NCBI RefSeq assembly: GCF_002904295.1
Contig: NZ_PPHG01000075.1
Location: forward strand, 186,001 to 250,000
Reading direction: 5' to 3'
Length of the DNA stretch: 64,000 nucleotides
DNA from: Amycolatopsis sp. CA-128772
GTDB taxonomy: Bacteria > Actinomycetota > Actinomycetes > Mycobacteriales > Pseudonocardiaceae
Shown here: piece after piece, positions 16,570 to 24,690 of the stretch
How the letters are laid out: each line of letters starts with the position of its first letter
Numbering within the stretch: the stretch's first letter is position 1
Position numbers and translations under genes: made by a program
The notes under the pieces: generated by a model
Databases searched by the model: none
Seen by the model: only the letters and a program-made list of their open reading frames with translations
Told to the model about the DNA's origin: nothing

Positions 16570-17430
16570 ATGCAGCTGGTCACCGAGGACAACATCACCG
16601 AGCTCGCCGCGCAGCGCTGGGCGAGCGCGCACGACCCGCGGACGGCCGAGGTGATGTCCGCGCTCGTGCGGCACCTGCACGCCTTCGCCCGCGAAGTACG
16701 GCTGAGCGAGACCGAGTGGATGGCGGCCGTGCGGTGGCTGACCGAGACCGGGCAGATCAGCACCGGCAAGCGGGAGGAGTTCATCCTCGCCTCCGACGTG
16801 CTCGGCCTGAGCATGCTGGTGGTGCAGATGAACCACGCCTTCGCCGCGGAGGCGACCCCGGCGACCGTGCTGGGCCCCTTCCACATCGACGGCTCGCCGG
16901 AGAAGGAGTACGGCGGCGACATGTCCGACGGCCTGCCCGGCACGCCGCTCTACATCACCGGCACGGTCCGCGGCCTCGACGGCTTTCCGGTCGTCGGCGC
17001 GGTTCTCGACGTCTGGCAGGCCGACGAGGAAGGCGCGTACGAGTCGCAGCTCCCGGACGTCGACGAGGCCCGGCTGCGCGCGAAGTACACCAGCCGCGCC
17101 GACGGGACCTACTGCGTGCGGACCATCGCGCCGAAGGGGTACTCGATCCCGATGGACGGCCCGGTCGGCGAGCTGATCCGCGGCACGGACATCAGCCACT
17201 TCCGGCCCGCCCACGTGCACTTCCTGATCAACGCGGCCGGGTACGAACCGCTGATCACGCACCTGTTCCAGGAGGGCGCGCAGTACCTGGACAGCGACGT
17301 CGTGTTCGGTACGAAGCAGGAGCTGGTGGTCGCCTTCGAACCGCGGGAGCCCGGGCCGACGCCGGACGGCGGCGAGTCGGCCGGGCCGTGGCTCGAGGCG
17401 CGGTACGACTTCGTCCTGCAGCCGGTGTGA
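16570..17430 (+). CDS. Intradiol ring-cleavage dioxygenase (hydroxyquinol/catechol 1,2-dioxygenase type)
   Basis: 286 residues from ATG 16570, with AGAGGA 6 bases upstream. The N-terminal helical dimerisation domain includes VTEDNITELAAQRW, typical of hydroxyquinol and catechol 1,2-dioxygenases. The catalytic core has LGPFHIDGSPEKEYG, VLDVWQADEEGAYES (first Tyr ligand), APKGYSIPMDGPVGELI (second Tyr ligand) and FRPAHVHF (two His ligands), so the Fe(III) 2-Tyr/2-His site is complete. Overall length and the FHIDGSP motif favour hydroxyquinol 1,2-dioxygenase, but substrate is not certain. Third gene of the IclR-associated operon. Confidence 0.88.
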   Translation: MQLVTEDNITELAAQRWASAHDPRTAEVMSALVRHLHAFAREVRLSETEWMAAVRWLTETGQISTGKREEFILASDVLGLSMLVVQMNHAFAAEATPATVLGPFHIDGSPEKEYGGDMSDGLPGTPLYITGTVRGLDGFPVVGAVLDVWQADEEGAYESQLPDVDEARLRAKYTSRADGTYCVRTIAPKGYSIPMDGPVGELIRGTDISHFRPAHVHFLINAAGYEPLITHLFQEGAQYLDSDVVFGTKQELVVAFEPREPGPTPDGGESAGPWLEARYDFVLQPV

Positions 17431-17436
17431 CCGCCG

Positions 17437-18508
17437 GTGCGCGCGGCTGAGATCCGCACGGCCGGGCAGCCGCCGGTGGTGGCCGGCCGGGCCGCCCGCG
17501 AGCCGGGTCCCGGTGAGGTCGCCATGCGGGTCACCGCGGCGCCGAGCACCCCGCTCGCCCTGCGCTGCGCGTCCGGCACGTCGTACTTCGGCGTGCCCGC
17601 GACGCCGTACGTGCCGGGGGTGCAGGCGTGGGCGAGCTGGCGGGGACGCCGGTCTGGTTCGCCACGGCGGCGGGGATGCGGTCCGGCGACGGCAGCATGG
17701 CCGAGTACGCCGTGGCCGCGTCCGCCGACGTGGTTCCGCTGCCCGGCGGGGCCGATCACGCGCTGGTCGCAACGCTCGGGTTGTCGGCGGTCGCGGCGTG
17801 GCGGTGCCTGACGAGCACCGGGAAGCTCGCGCCCGGCGAGACCGTGCTGGTCCTGGGCGCGGGTGGGGTGGTCGGGCAGCCGGCCGTGCAGCCGGTGCGG
17901 CTGGCCGGGGCCGGGCGCGTGGTGGCGGGCGCGCGGTCGGACGCCGCGCCGGCGCGGGCCGAGCAGCAGGGCGCCGACGCCGTCGTGCGGCTCGAAGCGG
18001 ACGACGCCGATTCGCTCACCCGGCGGCTGAGCGAGGCGGCGGGGCCGGTCGACCTCGTGCTGGACCCGGTGTGCGGGCTCCCGGCCGCGGCGGCGCTGCG
18101 CACCCTGCGCCCGGTGGGCAGCTGGTCAATCTCGGCAGCGCGGCCGGCGAGGAGTTCGCGGTCCCGTCGGCGGCGCTGCGCAGCCGGTCCCTGCGGATCC
18201 TCGGGTACACGAACAAGGAGCTCACCGCGGACGAGCGGCGCGAAGCCCTGCTCACCGTCGTCGGGCACGCGGTGGCGGGCGAGCTGACCGTCGGTTACGA
18301 GCGGGTTCCGCTGCACGACGCGGCCCGGGCGTGGGACCGCCCGGGCCGCGTCGTCCTGGTGCCCTGGTTCACCGGCCCCCAGGGCCGGGTTTCGGCACGT
18401 CGCCGATGTAGGGACCGCTTCCCACCCCGCCGACCGGCGACGGGTCGTTCGGCGGACCGCTCACCGCGGACGCCGCCGGGGCGAGCACGGCGAGCGCGGC
18501 CGCGGTGA
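17437..18508 (+). pseudogene. Frameshifted MDR-family (zinc-type alcohol dehydrogenase/quinone reductase) gene
   Basis: Starts at GTG 17437, 7 bases after the dioxygenase stop. Three reading frames join into one medium-chain dehydrogenase/reductase. Frame 1 runs to VPATPYVPGVQ. The next frame gives VGELAGTPVWFA through GETVLVLGAGGVVGQPAVQ (Rossmann GxGxxG) to LRTLRPVG. The third gives QLVNLGSAAGEEFAVPSAA to RPGRVVLVP. Each junction (about 17624 in a GCAGGCG stretch, about 18117 in GTGGGCAG) is repaired by one added G. Either a recent pseudogene or two sequencing errors. The third frame stays open to 18508, but family length suggests the original end near 18362, before the antisense small gene. 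Confidence 0.8.
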
Positions 18509-18536
18509 GCAGAGCGGCAGCTACAGCACGTTTCAT
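18369..18536 (-). CDS. Small secreted peptide, 55 residues
   Basis: ATG 18536-18534 with AAGGAG 8 bases upstream, stop TGA 18371-18369. The N-terminus MKRAVAAALLTAAALAVLAP ending AASA is a clear Sec signal peptide. The predicted mature part is only about 31 residues, Pro/Gly-rich: SGPPNDPSPVGGVGSGPYIG and DVPKPGPGGR. No Cys. Function unknown. It runs towards the 3' end of the frameshifted MDR gene and diverges from the membrane operon at 18710. Signal peptide plus ribosome site make it credible despite its size. Confidence 0.7.
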   Translation of the reverse strand: MKRAVAAALLTAAALAVLAPAASAVSGPPNDPSPVGGVGSGPYIGDVPKPGPGGR

Positions 18537-18709
18537 CGATGGGCTCCTTCGCGTTCGCCCGTATTCTGCTCGATCCGGCTTCCAAACCGCTTCCGCACCC
18601 GCGGACGGCCACCCGACGCTGGTCCGTTCGGTCCTACTCGGGCGATTGCCGTGGTGGGCGCCGCTCCCCTCTCGTTCAATGGCGGGAGAAGCGTCCGGAG
18701 GGGGCCAGG

Positions 18710-19855
18710 GTGGACGAACCGAAGTTGCGCGTCGTCGACACGCGACGGCGGTTCCTGTCCTGGTTCGTGCCGCCGGCCGGGGTCTTCGTGCTCGGGTTCG
18801 TCGCGTTGCTGGTCGCCGGGCACGTCCCCGGGCCGCTGCAGCACATCACGGTGGTGCGCGCGATGCTGGCGTCCAAGCGGGACTTCTTCGAAGACGACCA
18901 GGTCAAGCGGATGCTGCTGAGCCACGGCTACCAGGTGCAGATCACCCCGGCCGGGTCGTTCGAGCTGGCCGAGACGGCCGACCTGGACAACTACCAGTTC
19001 GTGTTCCCCTCCGGGCAGGCCGCCGCCGACCGCGTCCGCGAACGCCGCCAGGGCCGGCACGCCGTCGGATACAAGCCGTTCTTCACCCCGCTCGTGCTGG
19101 CCACCTTCCGCGACTACGCGCAGGCCCTGCAGACCGCCAAGGTGGCGGAGCCGCGGTACCCGGCGGACAAGCCGCTGTACTACAGCGTCGAGATGGACAA
19201 GCTGATGGCGCTCGTGGCCGGCAAGGGCCGCTGGCGGGACTACGACCCCCGGCTCAGCGCGAACCGGCTGCTCGTCCAGTCGCCCGACCCGTGCCGGAGC
19301 TACTCGGGTGCCGCGTACGTCGGGCTGGTCGCCTTCGCGCGGTACGCGCAGCCGGCGGCGACGGAGGCCGAAGCGGTCGAGCAGGCCCGCGGGATCAAGC
19401 CGATGCTGGACGCCGAAGGCCAGCACAGCGACGACATGGCACCGAAGTACTTCGTGCCGGAGGGCCGCAGCTTCGCCACGGTCGCGGTGATCTACGAGCA
19501 CCAGTACCTCGCCTACCAGAACCGGCGGCTCGACAACGGCGTCGGGCTCGACACCGACCGGGTGCTGATGTACCCGAGCGCCCAGCACGAGACCGCGCCC
19601 GACCTGATCTCGTTCAGCCCCGAAGGCGACGCCATCGGCTCGCTGCTGATGTCGGATCCCGGGCTGCGCCGGCGCGCGGTGGAGCTGGGCTTCCACGTGT
19701 ACTCGGCCGACACCGCGCAGTTCGGCTTCGCCGGCTACCTGGCGCAGCGCCACATCCCGGAGCCGGCGGCCGCGACCACCGACACCGAGACCTGGCTGCC
19801 CCGGGACGCCCAGTTCCGGCGGATGGTCGACGAGATCGGCGACTGCCGGTGGTGA
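18710..19855 (+). CDS. Membrane-anchored protein of the SBP/VWA operon
   Basis: 381 residues from GTG 18710, with GGAGG 5 bases upstream. One N-terminal transmembrane helix (FVPPAGVFVLGFVALLVAG) leaves the rest outside. The exported part has features of a solute-binding fold, e.g. NRLLVQSPDPCRSYSGAAYV, KYFVPEGRSFATVAVIYEHQ and DRVLMYPSAQHETAPDLISF. Its stop overlaps the next gene by 4 bases (GTGA), so products probably act together. No transporter permease or ATPase is present nearby. A cell-envelope role is likely, but no function is established. Confidence 0.75.
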   Translation: MDEPKLRVVDTRRRFLSWFVPPAGVFVLGFVALLVAGHVPGPLQHITVVRAMLASKRDFFEDDQVKRMLLSHGYQVQITPAGSFELAETADLDNYQFVFPSGQAAADRVRERRQGRHAVGYKPFFTPLVLATFRDYAQALQTAKVAEPRYPADKPLYYSVEMDKLMALVAGKGRWRDYDPRLSANRLLVQSPDPCRSYSGAAYVGLVAFARYAQPAATEAEAVEQARGIKPMLDAEGQHSDDMAPKYFVPEGRSFATVAVIYEHQYLAYQNRRLDNGVGLDTDRVLMYPSAQHETAPDLISFSPEGDAIGSLLMSDPGLRRRAVELGFHVYSADTAQFGFAGYLAQRHIPEPAAATTDTETWLPRDAQFRRMVDEIGDCRW

Positions 19856-21282
19856 GGGCCGCCCTGGTGCTGCTCCTGCTGCTGTCGGCGTGCAGCCCCG
19901 GCGGGCCCGAGGCCACGAAACTCACCGTGCTGGCCACGGGCGAGCTCGCCGATCTCGGCCCGGTGCTGGCGGACCTGCGCCGCGACACCGGGATCGAGCT
20001 GGTCATGGACCACCGCGACACGATGGCGGCGACGGCGGAGCTGAACCGCGGGTTCGACCTGGCCTGGCTCTCGACCGGCCGGTTCCTGCGGTTGCGGGGC
20101 ATCGAACCGGCGCTGTCGACGTCGATCATGCTGTCGCCGCTGGTGTTCGGGGTGAAGGCGGGCCAGGCGGCGAAGCTGGGCGCGCAGCCGACGTGGGCGG
20201 ACATCGCCGATCGCGCCGCCGGCGGCGAGCTGCGGTTCGGCATGGCGGATCCGCACGTCTCCGGCAGCGGGATGGCCGCCCTGATCGGCGTCGCGACCGC
20301 GGCGGCCGGGACCGGCGCGGCGCTGCGCCCGGAGGACGTGCGGTGCGACCGGATCCAGGGCTTCCTCGCGGGCCGGGCGTTCGGCGCCCCCGACGTCGCC
20401 GAGGAGTACGTGCGCCGCCAAGGCGAAGCCGGCGGCCTGGTGGCGCCGGAGTCGACGATCCTCGCCCTCAACGCGTCCGGGCGGCTGCGCGAGCCCCTGG
20501 AGGTCGTCTACCCGCGGGACGGGATCGTGCTGGCGGACTACCCGCTGATGCTGCTGAACCCGGACCGGCGCGCCGCCTACGACAAGGTCGTGCGGTGGCT
20601 GCGCACGCCGTCGGCGCAGCGGGCGATCATGGACCGGACGTTCCGCCGCCCCGCCGATCCCGCCGTGCCGCGCACCGGCCGCCTCGCGACGCCGATCGGG
20701 AACCCGCTGTACTTCCCGGACCGCCAGGAGGTCCTCGACCGGCTGCTGCAGGCCTACGACCGCGCGGGCACCGGGCGTCAGGTGGTCTTCGTGCTGGACT
20801 ACTCGCTGTCCATGGCCGGGCCGCGGGTGGCGGCGCTGCGCCGGGCGTTCGCCGCGCTGACCGGGTTCGACCGGTTCTACGTCGGCGAGCGGGTGACGAT
20901 CATCCGGTTCGCCGGCGAGGTGCTGGAGCAGCGCTCGGTGACGGTGTCGCGCCCGGCGGACGTCGACGAGTTGCAGGCGGTCGTGGCGTCGGCGGACCTG
21001 CGGCCGCGCACGGCGATCTGGGCCGCGCTCGGGCAGGCGTACCGGGTCGCGGAGCCGGGGGCCTCGATCGTGCTGATGACCGACGGCGAGAACAACAGCG
21101 GCCCGGGCCTGGCGGAGTTCCTCGGCGGCCGGCACGACGCCGGGCCGACGTACGCGATCCGGTTCGGCGAGGCGAACCCGGCGGAGCTGGGCCGGGTCAC
21201 CGCGGCGACCGGCGGGCGCGTCGTCGACGGGACGGCGGAATCGTTGACGGAGGCGGTGAGGGAGCTTCGTGGATGTCGATAG
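19852..21282 (+). CDS. Lipoprotein with solute-binding and von Willebrand A domains
   Basis: 476 residues from GTG 19852. The lipobox LLLLSAC places the lipidated Cys at residue 14. Residues about 20-290 look like a type-2 periplasmic binding domain (TVLATGELADLGPVLADLRR, FGMADPHVSGSGMAALIGVA). Residues about 310-476 are a VWA domain with a complete MIDAS: DYSLS at 316-320, Thr387 in RPRTAIW and Asp411 in LMTDGENN. VWA domains bind protein partners through a metal ion. The binding domain may have become a protein module rather than a transporter part. Middle gene of a three-gene operon. Confidence 0.85.
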   Translation: MRAALVLLLLLSACSPGGPEATKLTVLATGELADLGPVLADLRRDTGIELVMDHRDTMAATAELNRGFDLAWLSTGRFLRLRGIEPALSTSIMLSPLVFGVKAGQAAKLGAQPTWADIADRAAGGELRFGMADPHVSGSGMAALIGVATAAAGTGAALRPEDVRCDRIQGFLAGRAFGAPDVAEEYVRRQGEAGGLVAPESTILALNASGRLREPLEVVYPRDGIVLADYPLMLLNPDRRAAYDKVVRWLRTPSAQRAIMDRTFRRPADPAVPRTGRLATPIGNPLYFPDRQEVLDRLLQAYDRAGTGRQVVFVLDYSLSMAGPRVAALRRAFAALTGFDRFYVGERVTIIRFAGEVLEQRSVTVSRPADVDELQAVVASADLRPRTAIWAALGQAYRVAEPGASIVLMTDGENNSGPGLAEFLGGRHDAGPTYAIRFGEANPAELGRVTAATGGRVVDGTAESLTEAVRELRGCR

Positions 21283-21991
21283 GGCCATGCTGTGGTCGGT
21301 GCTGGGCTGGTGGGGCTGGCTGTGGGTGGCGACGGCGGTGGCCGCGGTGGTGACGCTGGTGGTGCTGGTGCTCGGGGTGCTGCGGCGCAGCCGTCCGGTG
21401 ATCCTGCCGGGGCTGCCGTTCTACCTGGACGAGCCGCGGGTGATCGAGATCTGCCAGCAGGGCGGCTACGGCGACATCGCGGAGAAGACCGTCCGCGAGT
21501 TCGTCAAGCGCAACACCGACGGCTCGTTCGGGTTCACCAGCCAGTGGTTCAAGCTGGGCCGCGGCGCCAACCGCGGGCACGAGACGGAGACCAGCTACGA
21601 CGTCCACATCACCGCGAACACGCTGCTGGGCCTGGCGCTGAAGTCCCTGGAGGCCCAGCACGGCGTCGTGCACGCGAACCTGCCGGCGGGGGTCGTGCAG
21701 GGCGACCGGGCGTGGCGTCGCACGCGCTCGCCGCTGCTGTCGGAGGTCCACGACGGGTACGTGGTGGTGCAGGGCCGGTTCACGGTGGCCGAGGAGTCCG
21801 GCGACGAGGTGGTCCTGCACGCCCGGATCGGCTCGCGGGAGGCGTGGGTGCGGGTGGCGTGCCCGGACGGTCACCTGCGCCGCAGGGAAGTGCCGCAGGG
21901 GCAGTTCAATGCGCGGTGCCTCGGCAAGAGCCAGGCGTGGCGGCCGGACCGCGGTGAGCTGGTGATCCTGCCGATCGCGGTGCTGCAGTAG
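21269..21991 (+). CDS. Membrane protein, third gene of the SBP/VWA operon
   Basis: 240 residues from GTG 21269, overlapping the VWA gene by 14 bases. One N-terminal transmembrane helix (WLWVATAVAAVVTLVVLVLG) followed by a soluble domain with VILPGLPFYLDEPRVIEICQ, GFTSQWFKLGRGANRGHETE and EVVLHARIGSREAWVRVACP. I do not recognise the domain. The gene spacing says it functions with the lipoprotein and the 381-residue membrane protein. Confidence 0.75.
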   Translation: MDVDRAMLWSVLGWWGWLWVATAVAAVVTLVVLVLGVLRRSRPVILPGLPFYLDEPRVIEICQQGGYGDIAEKTVREFVKRNTDGSFGFTSQWFKLGRGANRGHETETSYDVHITANTLLGLALKSLEAQHGVVHANLPAGVVQGDRAWRRTRSPLLSEVHDGYVVVQGRFTVAEESGDEVVLHARIGSREAWVRVACPDGHLRRREVPQGQFNARCLGKSQAWRPDRGELVILPIAVLQ

Positions 21992-22027
21992 GCCGGCGGC
22001 CCGATCGCCGGGCCGCCGGACCTGCGC

Positions 22028-22561
22028 TCACCGGCCGTAGCCCTCGGCGGCGAGCACCTTGCCGATCTGCTCGTAGACCGCCGGGTCCTCCGGGGCCACC
22101 GTGGCGAGCCCGTCGACGTAGCGGTTGTACATGCAGAACGCCGCCGCGATGAGGACGGTGTCGTGCAGGTCGACGTCGGTCGCGCCTTCGGCCCGTGCGG
22201 CCGCGATCAGCTCGGGCGTCACCGCGCGGCCGGTTTCGCGGACCGCGAGCGCGATCCGCAGCAGGGCCTTGAGCTTCTCCCCCACCGGTGCGTCGTCGAC
22301 GCCGGCGCAGGCCGCGTCGACCACCTCGCGGCCGCCGTCGAGGGTTTCCGCCGCGGCCGCCGCGTGGCTGCCGTGGCAGAAGCGGCACTCGTTGCCGTTG
22401 GACACCACCGCCGCGATCAGCTCGCGCTCGCCGACCGGGAGGCTGCTCGGGCCGCGCAGGAGGGTCTGCGCCAGGTGGTTGAGCGGGACGGCGGTTTCGG
22501 GCCGGAACGCCATCAGGGACCGGATCCCGGGCAGCTGCGGGTCGAGCGGGATGTGCGGCAT
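22028..22561 (-). CDS. AhpD/carboxymuconolactone-decarboxylase-like peroxidase-related protein
   Basis: 177 residues from ATG 22561, with GAGGAGG 6 bases upstream. The AhpD-type redox centre is intact: ECRFCHGSH with Cys59, Cys62 and His66. These proteins are small thiol peroxidases or reductases of the AhpD-like fold. Length and the LIAAVVSNGNECRFCHGSH context match the peroxidase-related subgroup. Stands alone; the chitinase lies upstream on the same strand behind a hairpin. Confidence 0.85.
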   Translation of the reverse strand: MPHIPLDPQLPGIRSLMAFRPETAVPLNHLAQTLLRGPSSLPVGERELIAAVVSNGNECRFCHGSHAAAAAETLDGGREVVDAACAGVDDAPVGEKLKALLRIALAVRETGRAVTPELIAAARAEGATDVDLHDTVLIAAAFCMYNRYVDGLATVAPEDPAVYEQIGKVLAAEGYGR

Positions 22562-22674
22562 CGGTTCCTCCTCGCGGGGGCGGAAAGATCGTGCCCGCGC
22601 AGTCTTTCGGCCCGCGGCGGCCCGGCCAACCTCCGTCTTGCCCAACCGGACCGCCGCCGAAAGTGCTGTGTCAA

Positions 22675-22691
22675 CCGGGGCTCCGCCCCGG
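22675..22691 (-). terminator. GC hairpin downstream of the chitinase gene
   Basis: CCGGGGC (22675-22681), loop TCC, GCCCCGG (22685-22691). It lies about 35 bases past the chitinase stop on the minus strand, after a CCCTTTTTTCGGGGG stretch. A plausible terminator, but weakly supported. Confidence 0.4.
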
Positions 22692-22726
22692 GCCGGGGCT
22701 CGCCACCCGGACCCCCGAAAAAAGGG

Positions 22727-24469
22727 CTAGCCGATGGCGAAGTCGTCGGCGTACACGGCACTTTGGCCGTACCAGCCGTGGACGTACACCGTCACCGCCC
22801 CGGACGCGCCGGTCGTGAACGGCACCGACAGCTTCGTCCAGCCGCTGCCCGAGGTCCAGGCGCTGGCGGTGGCGCCGCCCCGGACGCCGACGTAGGCGTA
22901 GCTGCCCTGCACCCACGCGGTGAGGGTGTAGGCGTGGTTCGGAGCCAGCGTCACGTTCTGCGCGGCTTCACCGGTCGCCGACGCCGAGGGCACAACCTGC
23001 AGCGCGTGGGTGCCCGAGTGCGCCGGGGAGGCGACGACCGCGTCACCGGGGGCGCTCCACGGGCTCAGCGCGCCGGTCTCGAAGCCGCCGTTGACGACCC
23101 CGCCCGCGGGCGGGGTGCCCTTGACGGTGAGGGTGAAGGTCGCGCTGTGGCTGCCGGAGGCCGCGGCGCCGGTCACGGTGAGCGGGTAGACGCCGGGGAC
23201 GGCGGCCGCGGTGGTGCTCACCGACAGCGTCGCGCTGCCGCCCGCGGTCACCGAGCCGGGGCTGACGGACGCGGTGACGCCGGCGGGTGCGCCGGTGACC
23301 GAGAGCGTGACCTGCTGGGCGGAGCCGGACGTGACCGCGGTGGTCACCGTCGCCGAGGCCGAGCCGCCCGGGTCCACCGACGCCGACGCCGGGTTCGCGG
23401 CGAGGGAGAAGTCGTTGCCGGGTACGGAGGTGCCGCCGGTGAAGGGTTCGAAGGCGTGGCTGAAGAACCAGGTGTCCTGGGCGATGCCGGAGCAGTTGTC
23501 GGCCGCGGCGCCACCGGGGCAGCTGCCGTTGTCGCGCTGCAGGGCCCAGAACGACAGGGTGTTGATGCCCTTGGACACGGCCCAGTTGTAGACGGTGGCG
23601 GCGTCGGCGGTGGTGAACGTCTCGGCGGGGCCGAAGTCGTCGACGCCGATCATCTCGGTGACCCCGACCATCGCCCACAGCTGCGCCTGGGTCTTGCCCG
23701 GGTAGAGGGCGGCGAGCTGGGAGACCAGGCCGCTCGCGGCGGTCTGGGTGTCGGTGGCCATCTGGTGGGCGGCGTTGTCGTAGTAGTCGAAGGTCATCAG
23801 GTTGACCACGTCGACGCGGGTGCCGTTGGTGACGGCGTTGCGCAGCACGGCCAGGCCGCTGTCGGCGAGGCCGCGGGTGGTGGTGGGCAGGGTGTAGGAG
23901 ATCTGCAGCGAGCGGCCCGAGGCGGCGGCCCAGTCCTGGACCTTCTTGATGGCCTTGTTGCGGCGGTCGATGCCGGCGGAGTTGGTGAGCGAGTTGTCCT
24001 CGATGTCCATGTCGAGCCGCGGGACGTCGTAGGTGGTGATCACCGATTCGTAGGCCGCGGCGATGGAGTCCACATTGGTGCAGCTGTCGGCTATTTCGGT
24101 GCCGGTGTTGTCGGCGGTGTAGCCGCCGAAGGACGGGATGACGTCGCCGCCGCGGGACCGGATGGTGGCGATGTCGGCGCCGAAGGTGCTGTTGGCGATC
24201 GGCATGCCGGTGTCGCCGTTCCAGTAGACGGTGCACGAGCCCTTGGTGGCGGCCTGGATGAAGGCCATGGTCAGGTGCTTGGCCCCGGACTGCTGCGCCA
24301 GCGCGGCCGGGCTTTCGCCGGTCCAGGCTTCGAAGTAGGGCGCGAAGACGTGGGCGGGCAGCGGGGTGGCGGCCTGCGCGGTTCCGGCCGCGGCGACCAG
24401 GGAACCGGCCGAAACGGCGGTCAGGGCCAGAAAAACGGACATTCGGGCGAACGGTCTGCGTCGACGCAT
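22727..24469 (-). CDS. Secreted GH18 chitinase with Ig-like and carbohydrate-binding modules
   Basis: 580 residues from ATG 24469 with GGAG 6 bases upstream. Signal peptide to about 33 (ending GTAQA). GH18 barrel at about 35-335 with the catalytic DxDxE motif DMDIE at 153-157 (Glu157 is the acid), and substrate segments LMTFDYYDN and SFWALQRDNG. Then an Ig-like domain at about 360-440 (FSLAANPASASVDPGGS) and a C-terminal beta-sandwich module at about 450-580 (VVNGGFETGALSPWS ... VYADDFAIG) typical of carbohydrate binding. Degrades chitin or chito-oligosaccharides outside the cell. Two DasR-type sites upstream indicate N-acetylglucosamine control. Confidence 0.92.
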   Translation of the reverse strand: MRRRRPFARMSVFLALTAVSAGSLVAAAGTAQAATPLPAHVFAPYFEAWTGESPAALAQQSGAKHLTMAFIQAATKGSCTVYWNGDTGMPIANSTFGADIATIRSRGGDVIPSFGGYTADNTGTEIADSCTNVDSIAAAYESVITTYDVPRLDMDIEDNSLTNSAGIDRRNKAIKKVQDWAAASGRSLQISYTLPTTTRGLADSGLAVLRNAVTNGTRVDVVNLMTFDYYDNAAHQMATDTQTAASGLVSQLAALYPGKTQAQLWAMVGVTEMIGVDDFGPAETFTTADAATVYNWAVSKGINTLSFWALQRDNGSCPGGAAADNCSGIAQDTWFFSHAFEPFTGGTSVPGNDFSLAANPASASVDPGGSASATVTTAVTSGSAQQVTLSVTGAPAGVTASVSPGSVTAGGSATLSVSTTAAAVPGVYPLTVTGAAASGSHSATFTLTVKGTPPAGGVVNGGFETGALSPWSAPGDAVVASPAHSGTHALQVVPSASATGEAAQNVTLAPNHAYTLTAWVQGSYAYVGVRGGATASAWTSGSGWTKLSVPFTTGASGAVTVYVHGWYGQSAVYADDFAIG

Positions 24470-24529
24470 CTGCGCTCCAGTGCCGGCGGGGAGCCGTGCG
24501 GCGGCGGTGCACGGCGGGTCGCCTTCAGG

Positions 24530-24545
24530 ATTGGATCAGACCAAT
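24530..24545. promoter_or_regulatory. DasR-like operator, weaker copy
   Basis: ATTGGATCAGACCAAT, itself an inverted repeat (ATTGG/CCAAT). It matches the known dre core TGGTCTAGACCA at 9 of 12 positions. It lies 61 bases upstream of the chitinase start. Confidence 0.5.
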
Positions 24546-24553
24546 CTGTCCGT

Positions 24554-24569
24554 CAAGGTCTAGACCACT
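24554..24569. promoter_or_regulatory. DasR operator (dre) upstream of the chitinase
   Basis: CAAGGTCTAGACCACT is nearly identical to the DasR-responsive element known from Streptomyces chitin genes (core TGGTCTAGACCA). It is 85 bases upstream of the chitinase ATG, in line with a second weaker copy 24 bases away. Expected effect: repression by DasR relieved by glucosamine-6-phosphate. Confidence 0.75.
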
Positions 24570-24690
24570 AAACCGGCCGGATGGCCGCCGCGGTTAGTCG
24601 GCGGCGTAACCGGGGGCGAACACACGGGGTGAGCAACGATCGGAACAAAAACGTTCCAACCCTCCAGGCCGAACGGTAGCGTCTGCGGCC

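Noticed and set aside
17437..18508. Programmed ribosomal frameshifting in the MDR gene
   Set aside because: Two shifts in one gene without slippery heptamers or a suitable downstream structure. Single-base deletions or sequencing errors explain it better.
18710..21991. ABC importer operon reading of the solute-binding genes
   Set aside because: No permease or ATPase gene is adjacent, and the binding domain is fused to a VWA domain.
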